DNA of 64,000 bases from DUOA01 sp012839095 (GTDB lineage: Bacteria > Bacillota > Clostridia > Caldicoprobacterales > DTU083): contig JBMNJE010000006.1 of assembly GCA_050951505.1 (NCBI GenBank), positions 1 to 64,000 on the forward strand, read 5' to 3'. Below, in pieces: positions 44,535 to 52,572 of this stretch; position 1 is the stretch's first letter, and each line of letters opens with the position of its first letter. Made by a program: the position numbers and the translations under genes. The notes below the pieces were generated by a model, which worked only from the letters and a program-made list of their open reading frames with translations, did no database searches and was not told the DNA's origin.

Positions 44535-45041
44535 TTATTTCAATATTTTCTCGTATGCCAGTCTTTTGCTGCCATCATTTAAATAGATTACGCCGCAGTA
44601 TATAAAGCCGCATTTCTCCAGAAACCGCCGCATGGGCCGGTTATCCTCATGAGTATCTATTTTTATGCTGTATACGCCTCTTTTAAGGCAAAGCTTTTCT
44701 ATATGCTTCATCATGGTAACAGCCGCTCCTTTATTTCTGTATGCAGAGGATACTGCTACCCGGTGCACTGCAGCATATTCTCCCTCCGTCAGCCATTGTC
44801 CCTGGTAGATCCTGTCATAGCTTGTTTCTCCGTCGAAGAATATGGCCGCGGTCCCGGCAGTAACAGTGCCATCAAGCAGAACATAGCCGCAGCCTTTCAC
44901 TATGTCATCTTTTATTTGATTCTCATCAGGATAGCCATCCTGCCATTGATCAAGCCTGTTTTCCCTCATATACTTCTGGGCCTGTCTTATGATCTTCATA
45001 ACAGCCGGCAGATCTGTCATATTGGATTTACGAAATTCCAT
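44535..45041 (-). CDS. GNAT-family N-acetyltransferase
   Basis: The 168-residue protein has the GNAT fold, with the acetyl-CoA loop seen as RVAVSSAYRNKGAAVTMMKHIE (Q/RxxGxG/A variant) and the end FLEKCGFIYCGVIYL. It transfers an acetyl group from acetyl-CoA to an amine; the substrate is unknown. It is transcribed away from the ABC exporter operon. Confidence 0.9.
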   Translation of the reverse strand: MEFRKSNMTDLPAVMKIIRQAQKYMRENRLDQWQDGYPDENQIKDDIVKGCGYVLLDGTVTAGTAAIFFDGETSYDRIYQGQWLTEGEYAAVHRVAVSSAYRNKGAAVTMMKHIEKLCLKRGVYSIKIDTHEDNRPMRRFLEKCGFIYCGVIYLNDGSKRLAYEKILK

Positions 45042-45412
45042 AATTATTGCTCCTTAATGCATATCTGATAGTTCTCATTGCAAATCTCATATATGTTCAT
45101 CTTTCTTCATAATGCATGGAATAACACACGGTAAAATTTTATAATACGCTTAAAAAGCGATACCAACATTTTATCAATAAGTCAGGAAAAAAGAAACAAA
45201 TGAGTGGGACAAATCTTCACAATGTGTTATATAATAGACAAAGTATCATATAAGCATATGTGTTTCGGGCTTTTCCACAAACATATGCAAAACATATTCA
45301 TCCGTCAGCTCGAACCCCCTTTGTACCGCTTTAACAAGGGAGTTTAGAGCTGTTAAGCGGGCCATGAACAAAAACTAAACTATAACTATAACAACAGGGG
45401 AAGGTGAAGATT
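45042..45412. promoter_or_regulatory. Divergent promoter region before the ABC exporter
   Basis: The gap of about 370 bp has a TATAAT at about 45231-45236. An inverted repeat at about 45254-45288 has arms GCATATGT/ACATATGC. A hairpin at 45326-45360 has arms CCGCTT(T)AACA/TGTTAAGCGG. The hairpin could be an attenuator in the exporter leader. No gene is seen. Confidence 0.4.
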
Positions 45413-46138
45413 TTGCTGGAAACCCGCCATCTTACCAAGCATTTTGGGGAAATAGCCGCAGTGGAGGGAATAAGCTTTTCTGTGGGCAGAGGTGAGGTAT
45501 ACGGTTTATTGGGGGAAAATGGAGCGGGAAAAACCACCACACTTCGTATGCTGGCCACCATGCTGCAGCCTACATCAGGAAGTGCCACCCTGGCCGGTTA
45601 TGACCTGGTCACCCAGCCGGAACAGGTTCGAAGCCGCATCGGCATTCTCTTCGGAGGTGACAGCGGCCTCTATGATCGACTGACCGCAGCAGAAAACATT
45701 GCCTATTTCGGCCGGCTCAACAATATGGAGGAGGCGCAGCTTGAGGAAAGAATCCGGGAGCTGGCCCGGATATTCGATATGGAGGAATACATAGACAGAA
45801 GGGCAGGCAAGCTTTCCAAGGGAATGAAGCAGAAGGTGGCCTTTGCCAGGTCCATAGTACATAATCCGGATATCATGCTTTTTGATGAGCCCACCTCAGG
45901 CCTGGATGTCGGAGCCACCCGCAATGTGCATGAGTTTATCGTGGATTGCAGGGAGCAGGGAAAGACCATCGTTTTTTCCAGTCATACCATGAGCGAAGTT
46001 GAAAAGCTGTGCGATAGGATAGGAATTATTCACAAGGGCAGACTGGTTGCCCAAAATAGCGTAGCCGGGCTGCGGGAAGAGTTCCAGGGGAAAAACCTGG
46101 AGGATATTTTTGTGGAACTGGCAGGTGATGAAAGATGA
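45413..46138 (+). CDS. ABC-2 type exporter ATP-binding protein (NatA type)
   Basis: The ATPase of about 241 residues has Walker A GENGAGKTT, the Q loop, signature LSKGMKQK, Walker B IMLFDEPTSGLD and the H loop SSHT. The subunit drives export of a substrate such as Na+, a lipid or an antibiotic. TTG at 45413 is well spaced from AAGGTG; GTG at 45404 is an alternative start. It overlaps the permease gene by 4 bp. Confidence 0.93.
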   Translation: MLETRHLTKHFGEIAAVEGISFSVGRGEVYGLLGENGAGKTTTLRMLATMLQPTSGSATLAGYDLVTQPEQVRSRIGILFGGDSGLYDRLTAAENIAYFGRLNNMEEAQLEERIRELARIFDMEEYIDRRAGKLSKGMKQKVAFARSIVHNPDIMLFDEPTSGLDVGATRNVHEFIVDCREQGKTIVFSSHTMSEVEKLCDRIGIIHKGRLVAQNSVAGLREEFQGKNLEDIFVELAGDER

Positions 46139-47349
46139 ATTTCAGGCATGTCTGGATTGTGTTCAAAAAGGAAGTAAAGGACATAGCAAGGGACAGACGC
46201 ACCCTTTTTACCAACCTTCTGATTCCCATAGTTCTGATGCCCCTGCTTTTTACCTTTCTCGGAGGCGGCATGGAAAAGATGGAAGAGGACATAGAGAACA
46301 TAAGCATTGCCCTGACGGCGGAATCGGATACGGCAGAAATACGGGAACTGCTGGAGAAGCAGGTATTCGCCGATTTTCCCAATATCCAGTTTAAGGAAAG
46401 CGTGGAGAATCCTTCGGAAGCCATTTTGCAGAAGGAAGTCCGGTTTGTGCTGGAGGTGGAAAATGATTTTGCCGACCTGCTGGCCCGGGGAGAACCCTAT
46501 ACTCTGACCATTCACTATGATCAGTCTGATACAAAAGCTGCCGGCAGCATGGGCATACTGAATCAGGCCATTCAATCATACAGCAGACAGCTGGTGCAGC
46601 AGCGTTTAACAGACCTTAATATTGATCCACAGATACTGGAGCCGGTTAAGGTTGTGCAGGTGAATGCAGCAGAAGAGAACAAAGGCGGGAATCTGATGCT
46701 TATGATGATGCTGCCGTTGATTATATCCATTCTGATTGCAGTAGGAGGAATCCCGGCAGCCACTGATCTGGTAGCCGGTGAGAAGGAGAGGGCAACCTTT
46801 GAACCCCTGCTGACCACCCAGGCCGGGCGTTTGTCCATATTGATCGGAAAGTATCTGACGGTCGCACTTTTCTCCTTTGTCAGCATTATTGCCCAGCTTA
46901 CAGGCATGACTATCGGAGGAATTATCAGCCCCAGCTTTTTTACCATGGCAGACGGGGGAGGATCTATGAGTTTCTTCATACCGCCGGGTGCCCTGCTGAT
47001 ATCAATTTTAATAATTATTGCCCTGGGTATGGTCTTTGCTGCCATCCAGCTGGCCATCAGCACCTTTGCCAGATCATTCAAAGAGGCACAGACCTATCTG
47101 TCCTTTCTCACATTTATAGCAATGGTGCCGGGCTACGCTACAATGATGATGCAGCCTGAAGACTTAAGGCCGCTGATGTTTTTCGTACCCTTGCTTAATG
47201 CCATTGCATCTCTGAAGATGAGCCTGGGAGGAGTGATCAACTATGCCTACCTTGGAATCGGGCTGGCAACATCGGTTGTTTATGTCATTCTGTCACTGAT
47301 GCTGGCAGCATGGATGTTCAATAAAGAAAAATATCTGTTTAGAAACTGA
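46135..47349 (+). CDS. ABC-2 type exporter permease (NatB type)
   Basis: The 404-residue protein has an N-terminal membrane helix, a large outer domain (about residues 45-180) and five or six C-terminal helices, including the LVAGEKERATFEPLLTTQ segment typical of NatB/ABC-2 permeases. The ATGA overlap with the ATPase gene shows a two-gene operon. In NatAB the pump expels sodium; the substrate here is unproven. Confidence 0.92.
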   Translation: MNFRHVWIVFKKEVKDIARDRRTLFTNLLIPIVLMPLLFTFLGGGMEKMEEDIENISIALTAESDTAEIRELLEKQVFADFPNIQFKESVENPSEAILQKEVRFVLEVENDFADLLARGEPYTLTIHYDQSDTKAAGSMGILNQAIQSYSRQLVQQRLTDLNIDPQILEPVKVVQVNAAEENKGGNLMLMMMLPLIISILIAVGGIPAATDLVAGEKERATFEPLLTTQAGRLSILIGKYLTVALFSFVSIIAQLTGMTIGGIISPSFFTMADGGGSMSFFIPPGALLISILIIIALGMVFAAIQLAISTFARSFKEAQTYLSFLTFIAMVPGYATMMMQPEDLRPLMFFVPLLNAIASLKMSLGGVINYAYLGIGLATSVVYVILSLMLAAWMFNKEKYLFRN

Positions 47350-47417
47350 ATATGGTTATTTTTCGTGTTTTTGCTAATAATAGTTTTGAAAATAAAACAC
47401 GAAAGGAAGAGGAAGTT

Positions 47418-47618
47418 ATGGATCGGTTGTCTCTGATTCTTGTTATAATCGGTGCAATCAACTGGGGTCTGATAGCATTGTTCCAATTTGATCTGGTGGC
47501 CTCTCTCTTTGGCGGACAGGATGCGGTCCTAAGCCGCATAGTATATGGACTGGTAGGATTAGCCGGCCTATATTGCATTACCCTGCTTTTCCGTGAACGT
47601 GAAAAATCCATAAGCTGA
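47418..47618 (+). CDS. DUF378 family small membrane protein
   Basis: The 66-residue protein has two membrane helices and the DUF378 pattern LILVIIGAINWGLIALFQFDLVASLFGG at its start. The ATG at 47418 follows AGGAAGAGGAAG; an earlier in-frame start at 47352 has no site. It is 68 bp after the exporter permease and probably has its own expression. Function is unknown. Confidence 0.85.
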   Translation: MDRLSLILVIIGAINWGLIALFQFDLVASLFGGQDAVLSRIVYGLVGLAGLYCITLLFREREKSIS

Positions 47619-47721
47619 TATACCGGATACAGAGGTGATGCAGGAACAAAAAGCTGACAGGAGCTTACTGCAATAAGCAGACAGCTAATACATAAGCAAA
47701 AAAAACCAGCAAAGCTGCGAG

Positions 47722-47753
47722 AGCCCGATTTTCTTCCGAATTTCGGGCTTTTT
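47722..47753 (+). terminator. Terminator after the DUF378 gene
   Basis: AGCCCGA and TCGGGCT pair over 7 bp around a 14-base loop, followed by TTTTT. Confidence 0.75.
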
Positions 47754-47788
47754 ATGGTTTTTTCCAGGAATGCGCCGGTAAGCCTCTA

Positions 47789-47820
47789 TTGACAGCTGTA
47801 TATACACCTGTTATGATAAT
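47789..47820 (+). promoter_or_regulatory. SigA promoter with two NiaR-like operator boxes
   Basis: A near-consensus promoter has TTGACA (47789-47794) and TATGAT (47812-47817) with a 17-bp spacer. Two copies of ACA-N2-TGT (ACAGCTGT at 47792-47799, ACACCTGT at 47804-47811) lie 12 bp apart, over the -35 and spacer. This is the style of site bound by the niacin-responsive repressor NiaR of Firmicutes. It suggests repression when niacin is plentiful. Confidence 0.6.
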
Positions 47821-47846
47821 AACAAATAGTTTGGGAGGCTGCTCTG

Positions 47847-48344
47847 ATGGATACCAGAAAGTTTACAATTACAGCCTTGCTGACGGCATTGGCCATAGTC
47901 ATACCCTTTGCTGTCTTTTTCAAGGTTATCATACCGCCTTTTACAGCTACTCTTGGCTCCCACGTTCCCATGTTCCTGTCCATGTTCCTGGGGCCTCTGG
48001 CTGCAGTTATGACCGGGCTGGGCTCGGCATTGGGCTTTTTTCTGACCCTGGGTCCGCTGGTGGGTGCCAGGGCCTTTATGCATGTATTCGTGGCTCTTGC
48101 AGGTTCTGTCATGATTCAGAGGGGAAGTTCATTTAAAACCGTTGTCCTGGCAACTGCGCCCCTGCACGGGCTCCTGGAGGTACTGGTTGTTATGCCCTTT
48201 ATGCCCTTCGATGCTTACAACCTCTTTATCATAACCGGTGTTGGAACCATGCTCCATCATGGGGTGGATGCAGCCATTTCCTATGTTATGCTTAAGTTAT
48301 TGCAAAGGTCAAGAGTGTTTAGTCCGATACGCGCAGACATATAA
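47847..48344 (+). CDS. ECF transporter substrate-binding (S) component, possibly niacin-type
   Basis: The 165-residue protein has five or six membrane helices. Its N-terminus reads RKFTITALLTALAIVIPF, the Ala-rich first helix that docks with the EcfT subunit. The following PFTATLGSHVPMFLSMFLGPLAAVMTGLGSALGFF resembles NiaX-type components. The NiaR-like promoter makes niacin the best guess, but thiamine or another vitamin is possible. The shared EcfA/EcfT energising module is not in the window. Confidence 0.7.
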   Translation: MDTRKFTITALLTALAIVIPFAVFFKVIIPPFTATLGSHVPMFLSMFLGPLAAVMTGLGSALGFFLTLGPLVGARAFMHVFVALAGSVMIQRGSSFKTVVLATAPLHGLLEVLVVMPFMPFDAYNLFIITGVGTMLHHGVDAAISYVMLKLLQRSRVFSPIRADI

Positions 48345-48360
48345 GAAGTCAACCATATAA

Positions 48361-48384
48361 AAAGGCTGCTTACAGCCTTTTTTT
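48361..48384 (+). terminator. Terminator after the ECF S component
   Basis: AAAGGCTG and CAGCCTTT form an 8-bp stem with a 4-base loop, followed by a T run. Confidence 0.85.
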
Positions 48385-48594
48385 GTGCATTCTGCCAATT
48401 CATCTTTTCATATTTCATAAAACTTCTTTTTATGGTACAATGTACTTGTTTTGTGAAACCGATAAATATGGGATAATATGACACATTATGTCAGCTTGTC
48501 TTATATTTATTTATCTCTTGAATTTCTTAATCATTTTACAGAAGAGGATATTACCGCAATTCAGAAAAGATAGGAATAAAAAAGGGGGATTCAT

Positions 48595-49875
48595 ATGAAG
48601 CTTAATTACAGACGTACATTCTTCATAGGTCTGGCATTTCTGTCAATCTCTGCATTCTGGCAGCTCTATGACAGTATCGTACCCTTAATACTGAAAAACA
48701 CCTTTAAGATGGATGAAGTTCTGACCGGGGCCATTATGGCAATCGATAATGTGCTTGCCTTGTTTCTGCTGCCTCTTTTCGGAGCCCTGTCCGACAGGGT
48801 TGATACGCGCTTCGGCAAGAGGATGCCTTTTATTGTACTGGGCACTGTTTTTGCTGTTGTATTTATGATGCTCATTCCCCGTGCTGATCAGGCAGTGAAT
48901 TTCCCCCTCTTTTTTGTCGCCCTGGGCGTTACCCTGATATCCATGGGCACCTACAGGTCACCTGCCGTGGCTCTGATGCCGGATCTGACCCCCAAGCCCC
49001 TTCGCAGCAAAGCCAATGCCGTTATAAACTTAATGGGAGCTGTCGGATACATCTACGCTCTGGCTGTTATCAGCCTGCTGGTCAAAGAGACGGATAAACC
49101 CGACTATACACTGGTATTTGCACTGGTAGCCGTGTTAATGGTAATTGCTGTAGTAATTTTGGTAGTAACCATTGATGAAAAAAAGCAGGCTGCCAAAATA
49201 TCGGGAGAGACAGCTTCCCAGGCCTTTGTGGATGAAAAGGATGATGAATCCAAAACCGGGCCCTTACCCAGTGATGTAAGAAAGAGCCTGATCTTTCTGC
49301 TGGCTTCCATTTTCCTCTGGTTTACCGCCTACAATGCAGTTACCACTGCCTATTCCCGCTATGCCATTGAAGTATGGGGACTGAAGGGGGGCAGCTTCGC
49401 AAACTCCCTTATGGTGGCCGGAGCCGCCGCCATTGTCAGCTACATACCAATAGGCATTATAGCCAGCAGCATAGGACGGAAAAAAACCATACTAGCAGGC
49501 ATACTCATGATTACAGCTACTTATATTTGCGGGTTTTTATTCAGACAGTATTCTCCCTGGATCAATGTGGTCTTTGCCTTTACCGGCATAGGCTGGTCAG
49601 CTATAAATGTTAACTCATATCCCATGGTTGTGGAGATGAGCCGCAGCGGTGATGTGGGGAAATACACCGGGTATTATTACACCTTTTCCATGGCAGCACA
49701 GATCTTCACTCCCATATTCTCGGGATTCTTTCTGAAAATCTCCTACCGTACCCTGTTTCCCTACGCTGTTGTCTTTTCCCTGCTGTCATTCTGCACCATG
49801 CTGATGGTAATGCATGGAGACTCCAGGCCTCCGAAGAGGGCCAGCAGGCTGGAGCATTTTGATACAGCGGATTAA
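48595..49875 (+). CDS. MFS transporter, SLC45/sugar type
   Basis: The 426-residue protein has 12 predicted membrane helices. It begins with YRRTFFIGLAFLSISAFWQLYDSIVPLIL and has the A-motif-like loop GALSDRVDTRFGKRMPF between helices 2 and 3, and a charged central loop (about residues 200-225). This pattern matches MFS members that import disaccharides or amino sugars with H+ or Na+. The neighbouring kinase gene 101 bp downstream suggests an N-acetylhexosamine or related sugar. Strong AAGGGGG site. Confidence 0.85.
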   Translation: MKLNYRRTFFIGLAFLSISAFWQLYDSIVPLILKNTFKMDEVLTGAIMAIDNVLALFLLPLFGALSDRVDTRFGKRMPFIVLGTVFAVVFMMLIPRADQAVNFPLFFVALGVTLISMGTYRSPAVALMPDLTPKPLRSKANAVINLMGAVGYIYALAVISLLVKETDKPDYTLVFALVAVLMVIAVVILVVTIDEKKQAAKISGETASQAFVDEKDDESKTGPLPSDVRKSLIFLLASIFLWFTAYNAVTTAYSRYAIEVWGLKGGSFANSLMVAGAAAIVSYIPIGIIASSIGRKKTILAGILMITATYICGFLFRQYSPWINVVFAFTGIGWSAINVNSYPMVVEMSRSGDVGKYTGYYYTFSMAAQIFTPIFSGFFLKISYRTLFPYAVVFSLLSFCTMLMVMHGDSRPPKRASRLEHFDTAD

Positions 49876-49976
49876 AGCCGGCGTAAGCAGTGTAAGGCTA
49901 ATCAGAGAAACAATATAAGACAAAAGGAATAATATAATAGCAAGATGAAACAGGATAGGGGAAAGGAGTCTATAAA

Positions 49977-51074
49977 ATGGATATCGGAACGATTCAGACT
50001 TTGAAAGAGGTAAGCGATCATTATGATCTTCCCGGGTCTCTGAGGGCTTTTACACAGTGTGTAAACGGGCACATCAATGACACCTACCGGGTACTTCTTC
50101 GCATTGATCATACAACGGAAAAGGAATACATATTTCAGCGAATCAATGATTATGTGTTCAAGGAACCGGTTAAAGTGATGCGCAATATCAAGGAAATATC
50201 CCTTCATACAGCTCCTAAGATCAGCGAGGATGATTGCAGCATTATCAGCTTCTTTGACAACAAAGACGGGAAAAACTATACCATTGTCAATGGGGACTAC
50301 TGGCGTGTATGCTACTATGTCAAAAATTCGGTTGCATTCGACTATGTGGATGACAGCAGGATACTGTACAGTGCAGGCTATGCCTTCGGAAAATTCCAGC
50401 AGCTGCTTGCGGATCTGCCTATGGAAAAGCTCTATGTGACCATACCTGATTTTCATAACACAAAAAAGCGTTTGGAAGCGTTTTTTGAAATGGTGTCGCT
50501 GGATCCCTTAAGCCGGGCTGGGAATATCAAACCGGAGATAGAGTTTTTTGAAAAGCATATGGAACTGGCATCCACTCTGGTTAATTTGCTGGAGAAAGGA
50601 GAACTGCCCCTTCGGGTAACCCACAACGACACCAAATACAACAACATCCTTATGGATAAAGATACACTTAAGCCCCTATGCGTAATTGATCTGGATACAG
50701 TCATGCCGGGACTGGCTGCCTACGACTTTGGAGATGCTGTCCGTTTTGCAGCCAACACGGCGGTTGAGGATGAACAGGATTTATCTAAGGTAAGTCTGGA
50801 CATGAGGCACTATGAGGAATTTACCAGGGGATTTATGACTGCCTGCAAGGGCTTTTTAACACAAAAGGAAATTGACACTATGGCACTTGGTGCAGTGGTG
50901 ATTACCATTGAACTGGCCTCCCGTTTCCTGGGAGACTATCTGAATGGTGACAAGTATTTCCGGATACACCGGCCGGATCATAACCTGGATCGGGCAAGAT
51001 GTCAGATCAGGCTGGCAGAGGATATGATGAATAAATATGATGCCATGCATGAGATGGTTTTAAAATACGCTTGA
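49977..51074 (+). CDS. Phosphotransferase-family sugar kinase, N-acetylhexosamine 1-kinase-like
   Basis: The 365-residue kinase has the aminoglycoside-phosphotransferase fold. The catalytic motif HNDTKYNN (His216-Asn-Asp218) and the metal motif IDLDTVMPG (Asp238, Asp240) are present. The start VNGHINDTYRV is the nucleotide-binding loop seen in NahK. NahK phosphorylates GlcNAc or GalNAc at C1 for the lacto-N-biose/galacto-N-biose pathway of bifidobacteria. The MFS gene just upstream probably supplies the sugar. The partner genes (GH112 phosphorylase, GalT, GalE) are not in the window. Confidence 0.8.
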   Translation: MDIGTIQTLKEVSDHYDLPGSLRAFTQCVNGHINDTYRVLLRIDHTTEKEYIFQRINDYVFKEPVKVMRNIKEISLHTAPKISEDDCSIISFFDNKDGKNYTIVNGDYWRVCYYVKNSVAFDYVDDSRILYSAGYAFGKFQQLLADLPMEKLYVTIPDFHNTKKRLEAFFEMVSLDPLSRAGNIKPEIEFFEKHMELASTLVNLLEKGELPLRVTHNDTKYNNILMDKDTLKPLCVIDLDTVMPGLAAYDFGDAVRFAANTAVEDEQDLSKVSLDMRHYEEFTRGFMTACKGFLTQKEIDTMALGAVVITIELASRFLGDYLNGDKYFRIHRPDHNLDRARCQIRLAEDMMNKYDAMHEMVLKYA

Positions 51075-51104
51075 GTCTGTATTTCTTTCATTACCCGGGG
51101 AACT

Positions 51105-51181
51105 GCTGACAAGAGGAAAATTGCAGGAAAAAACCGACAGTTTTCTCAATTTTTTAATTTTAAAAAAGGTTTTTTGTCAGC
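51105..51181. promoter_or_regulatory. Nested inverted repeats in the leader of the agr-like cluster
   Basis: GCTGACAA (51105-51112) pairs with TTGTCAGC (51174-51181), and inside it AAAAAACC (51128-51135) pairs with GGTTTTTT (51168-51175), the two 3' arms overlapping by 2 bases. It lies between the kinase stop and the next gene. It could be a terminator or a leader RNA that controls the quorum cassette. Confidence 0.45.
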
Positions 51182-51240
51182 AATGTCGAACAGTATATTT
51201 ATTCATATTATTCATTGCTTGCTGTGAGGTGACATAAAAT

Positions 51241-51717
51241 ATGTTAAAGATATCGGTTTTTGAGTTGTTTATGGCAGCGATACCGGAGGCTTTTTTATTC
51301 ACTTTCGGGGTTTATATTCTGGTCAATGAACCCTTTAACTACAGAAGAATTGCCATAACCGGCCTGCTAACCGGTGTGGCTACCTACTTTGTCAGGCTGC
51401 TGCCTCTTTTCCCCGGCTCAAACATGATTTTTATTACCCTGATTTCTACTGTATTGTTGGTTTATATAAATAAAATCTATATAATAAGAGCATTATCTTC
51501 CTTTTTAACCCTTTTGATCATTCGTCTGATTACAGAATGGCTGAATTTGCTTGTGCTCATCGAAGTCTTGAAAATGGATCTGAATGAGCTGGCTGATCAG
51601 CCATTAATGAAAACAATTGCCTTTTTGCCCTCTGTTTTGGTTTTTGCGGTGGTAATTGTTACAATCTGTTTAATGAAAAGAAAAAACAACCGGGTGAATT
51701 CAGATGTATTTGATTGA
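51241..51717 (+). CDS. Small multi-spanning membrane protein next to agrB
   Basis: The 158-residue protein has five or six hydrophobic helices and a short charged tail (KRKNNRVNSDVFD), with no kinase or other cytosolic domain. The start FELFMAAIPEAFLFTFGVYIL resembles the N-terminal membrane sensor of AgrC-like proteins. The stop overlaps the AgrB gene by 14 bp. It might be a kinase-less receptor or an immunity or export partner for the peptide. The relation is by eye only. Confidence 0.6.
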   Translation: MLKISVFELFMAAIPEAFLFTFGVYILVNEPFNYRRIAITGLLTGVATYFVRLLPLFPGSNMIFITLISTVLLVYINKIYIIRALSSFLTLLIIRLITEWLNLLVLIEVLKMDLNELADQPLMKTIAFLPSVLVFAVVIVTICLMKRKNNRVNSDVFD

Positions 51718-52354
51718 ACGCATGTCCAAACGCATAGCCAGGAAAACAGCTGAATCCCTCAAGCTGGATCAGGAACGGGAAGAAGTTATTGCATATGGTG
51801 CACTGAACTTTATGCATACCATGCTGACAACAGTTTTGCTTATTGTATTCGGCCTTGTTTTCCGCTCCCTGGCTGAGGTGATGCTGGTGGCCGTGACATC
51901 CGCTGTCATACGAAAGTATTCCGGAGGAATACATGCCAGCTCTCCCAATCACTGTGCCATCATCAGCATGATTTTGTTCGGTGGTCTGGGTCTGTTGGTA
52001 AAATATCTGCCGGTTTTTGAGATTCCTCTCTTTACGGCTGTATTTCAGGCAGTCGTTGCCATTGTCGGACTAATTCTCTTTATCCGGCTCTGCCCGGTGG
52101 ATTCGCCCAATAAAAGAATCAGGGACCCGATTAAGCGAAAGAAACTGCGCAATGCATCCGTATTCATGCTGCTTGTCTTCCAGGTGCTTACTGCAGTATT
52201 CTGGATATGGTATGCACAGACGAATTCGGTTTTTCCACTTCGTCTGTCTGCCTGCGTAAGTGCCGGTCTGGCATGGCAAATCATCAGCATAACCTCTGCA
52301 GGCAGATTCATCATCGGAAAGTTGGTGTTTTTGTTAGATAGAATTGGGTTATAA
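51704..52354 (+). CDS. agrB: AgrB-type peptide-processing membrane endopeptidase
   Basis: The 216-residue protein has about six membrane helices and the AgrB core RKYSGGIHASSPNHC. The catalytic residues fall at His77 and Cys84, the same numbers as in Staphylococcus aureus AgrB. It cleaves the C-terminal tail of AgrD and forms a thiolactone ring. It overlaps the preceding membrane protein gene, and the AgrD-like gene begins 17 bp after its stop. No AgrC or AgrA gene follows. Confidence 0.92.
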   Translation: MYLIERMSKRIARKTAESLKLDQEREEVIAYGALNFMHTMLTTVLLIVFGLVFRSLAEVMLVAVTSAVIRKYSGGIHASSPNHCAIISMILFGGLGLLVKYLPVFEIPLFTAVFQAVVAIVGLILFIRLCPVDSPNKRIRDPIKRKKLRNASVFMLLVFQVLTAVFWIWYAQTNSVFPLRLSACVSAGLAWQIISITSAGRFIIGKLVFLLDRIGL

Positions 52355-52371
52355 AGGAGGAGGTGAAATAG

Positions 52372-52494
52372 ATGGCCAGAAGAATTTTCGCAGCTGCTGC
52401 TACCCTATTCACCATTATTGCTGCGATTGCCTCGGCATCCGCCTGCTGGATATGGATGTATCAGCCGGAAGAGCCAAAGTCGTTGCAGCAGTAA
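52372..52494 (+). CDS. agrD: AgrD-type cyclic autoinducer peptide precursor
   Basis: The 40-residue peptide has a basic start (MARRIF), an amphipathic Ala-rich helix and the motif ACWIWMYQPEEPKSLQQ at the end. Cys25 followed by four residues ending in Met aligns with the CDFIM ring of S. aureus AgrD, and EEPKSLQQ matches the acidic recognition tail (EVPKELTQ). The predicted product is a thiolactone of Cys-Trp-Ile-Trp-Met, perhaps with a short N-terminal tail. It has a very strong AAAGGAGGAGG site. Confidence 0.9.
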   Translation: MARRIFAAAATLFTIIAAIASASACWIWMYQPEEPKSLQQ

Positions 52495-52502
52495 CAAGGG
52501 AA

Positions 52503-52541
52503 AAGGCCGATTAATCGGCCTTATCTCCTTTATCAGGAGAT
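52503..52541 (+). terminator. Two hairpins after agrD (terminator or attenuator)
   Basis: AAGGCCGAT/ATCGGCCTT (52503-52522) is a perfect 9-bp stem with a 2-base centre. TCTCCT/AGGAGA (52525-52541) is a second, shorter hairpin. No T run of more than two follows, so read-through into the GGDEF gene is likely. Confidence 0.6.
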
Positions 52542-52572
52542 ACGAAGATCTGATTGAAGGGAATGAGTATTA

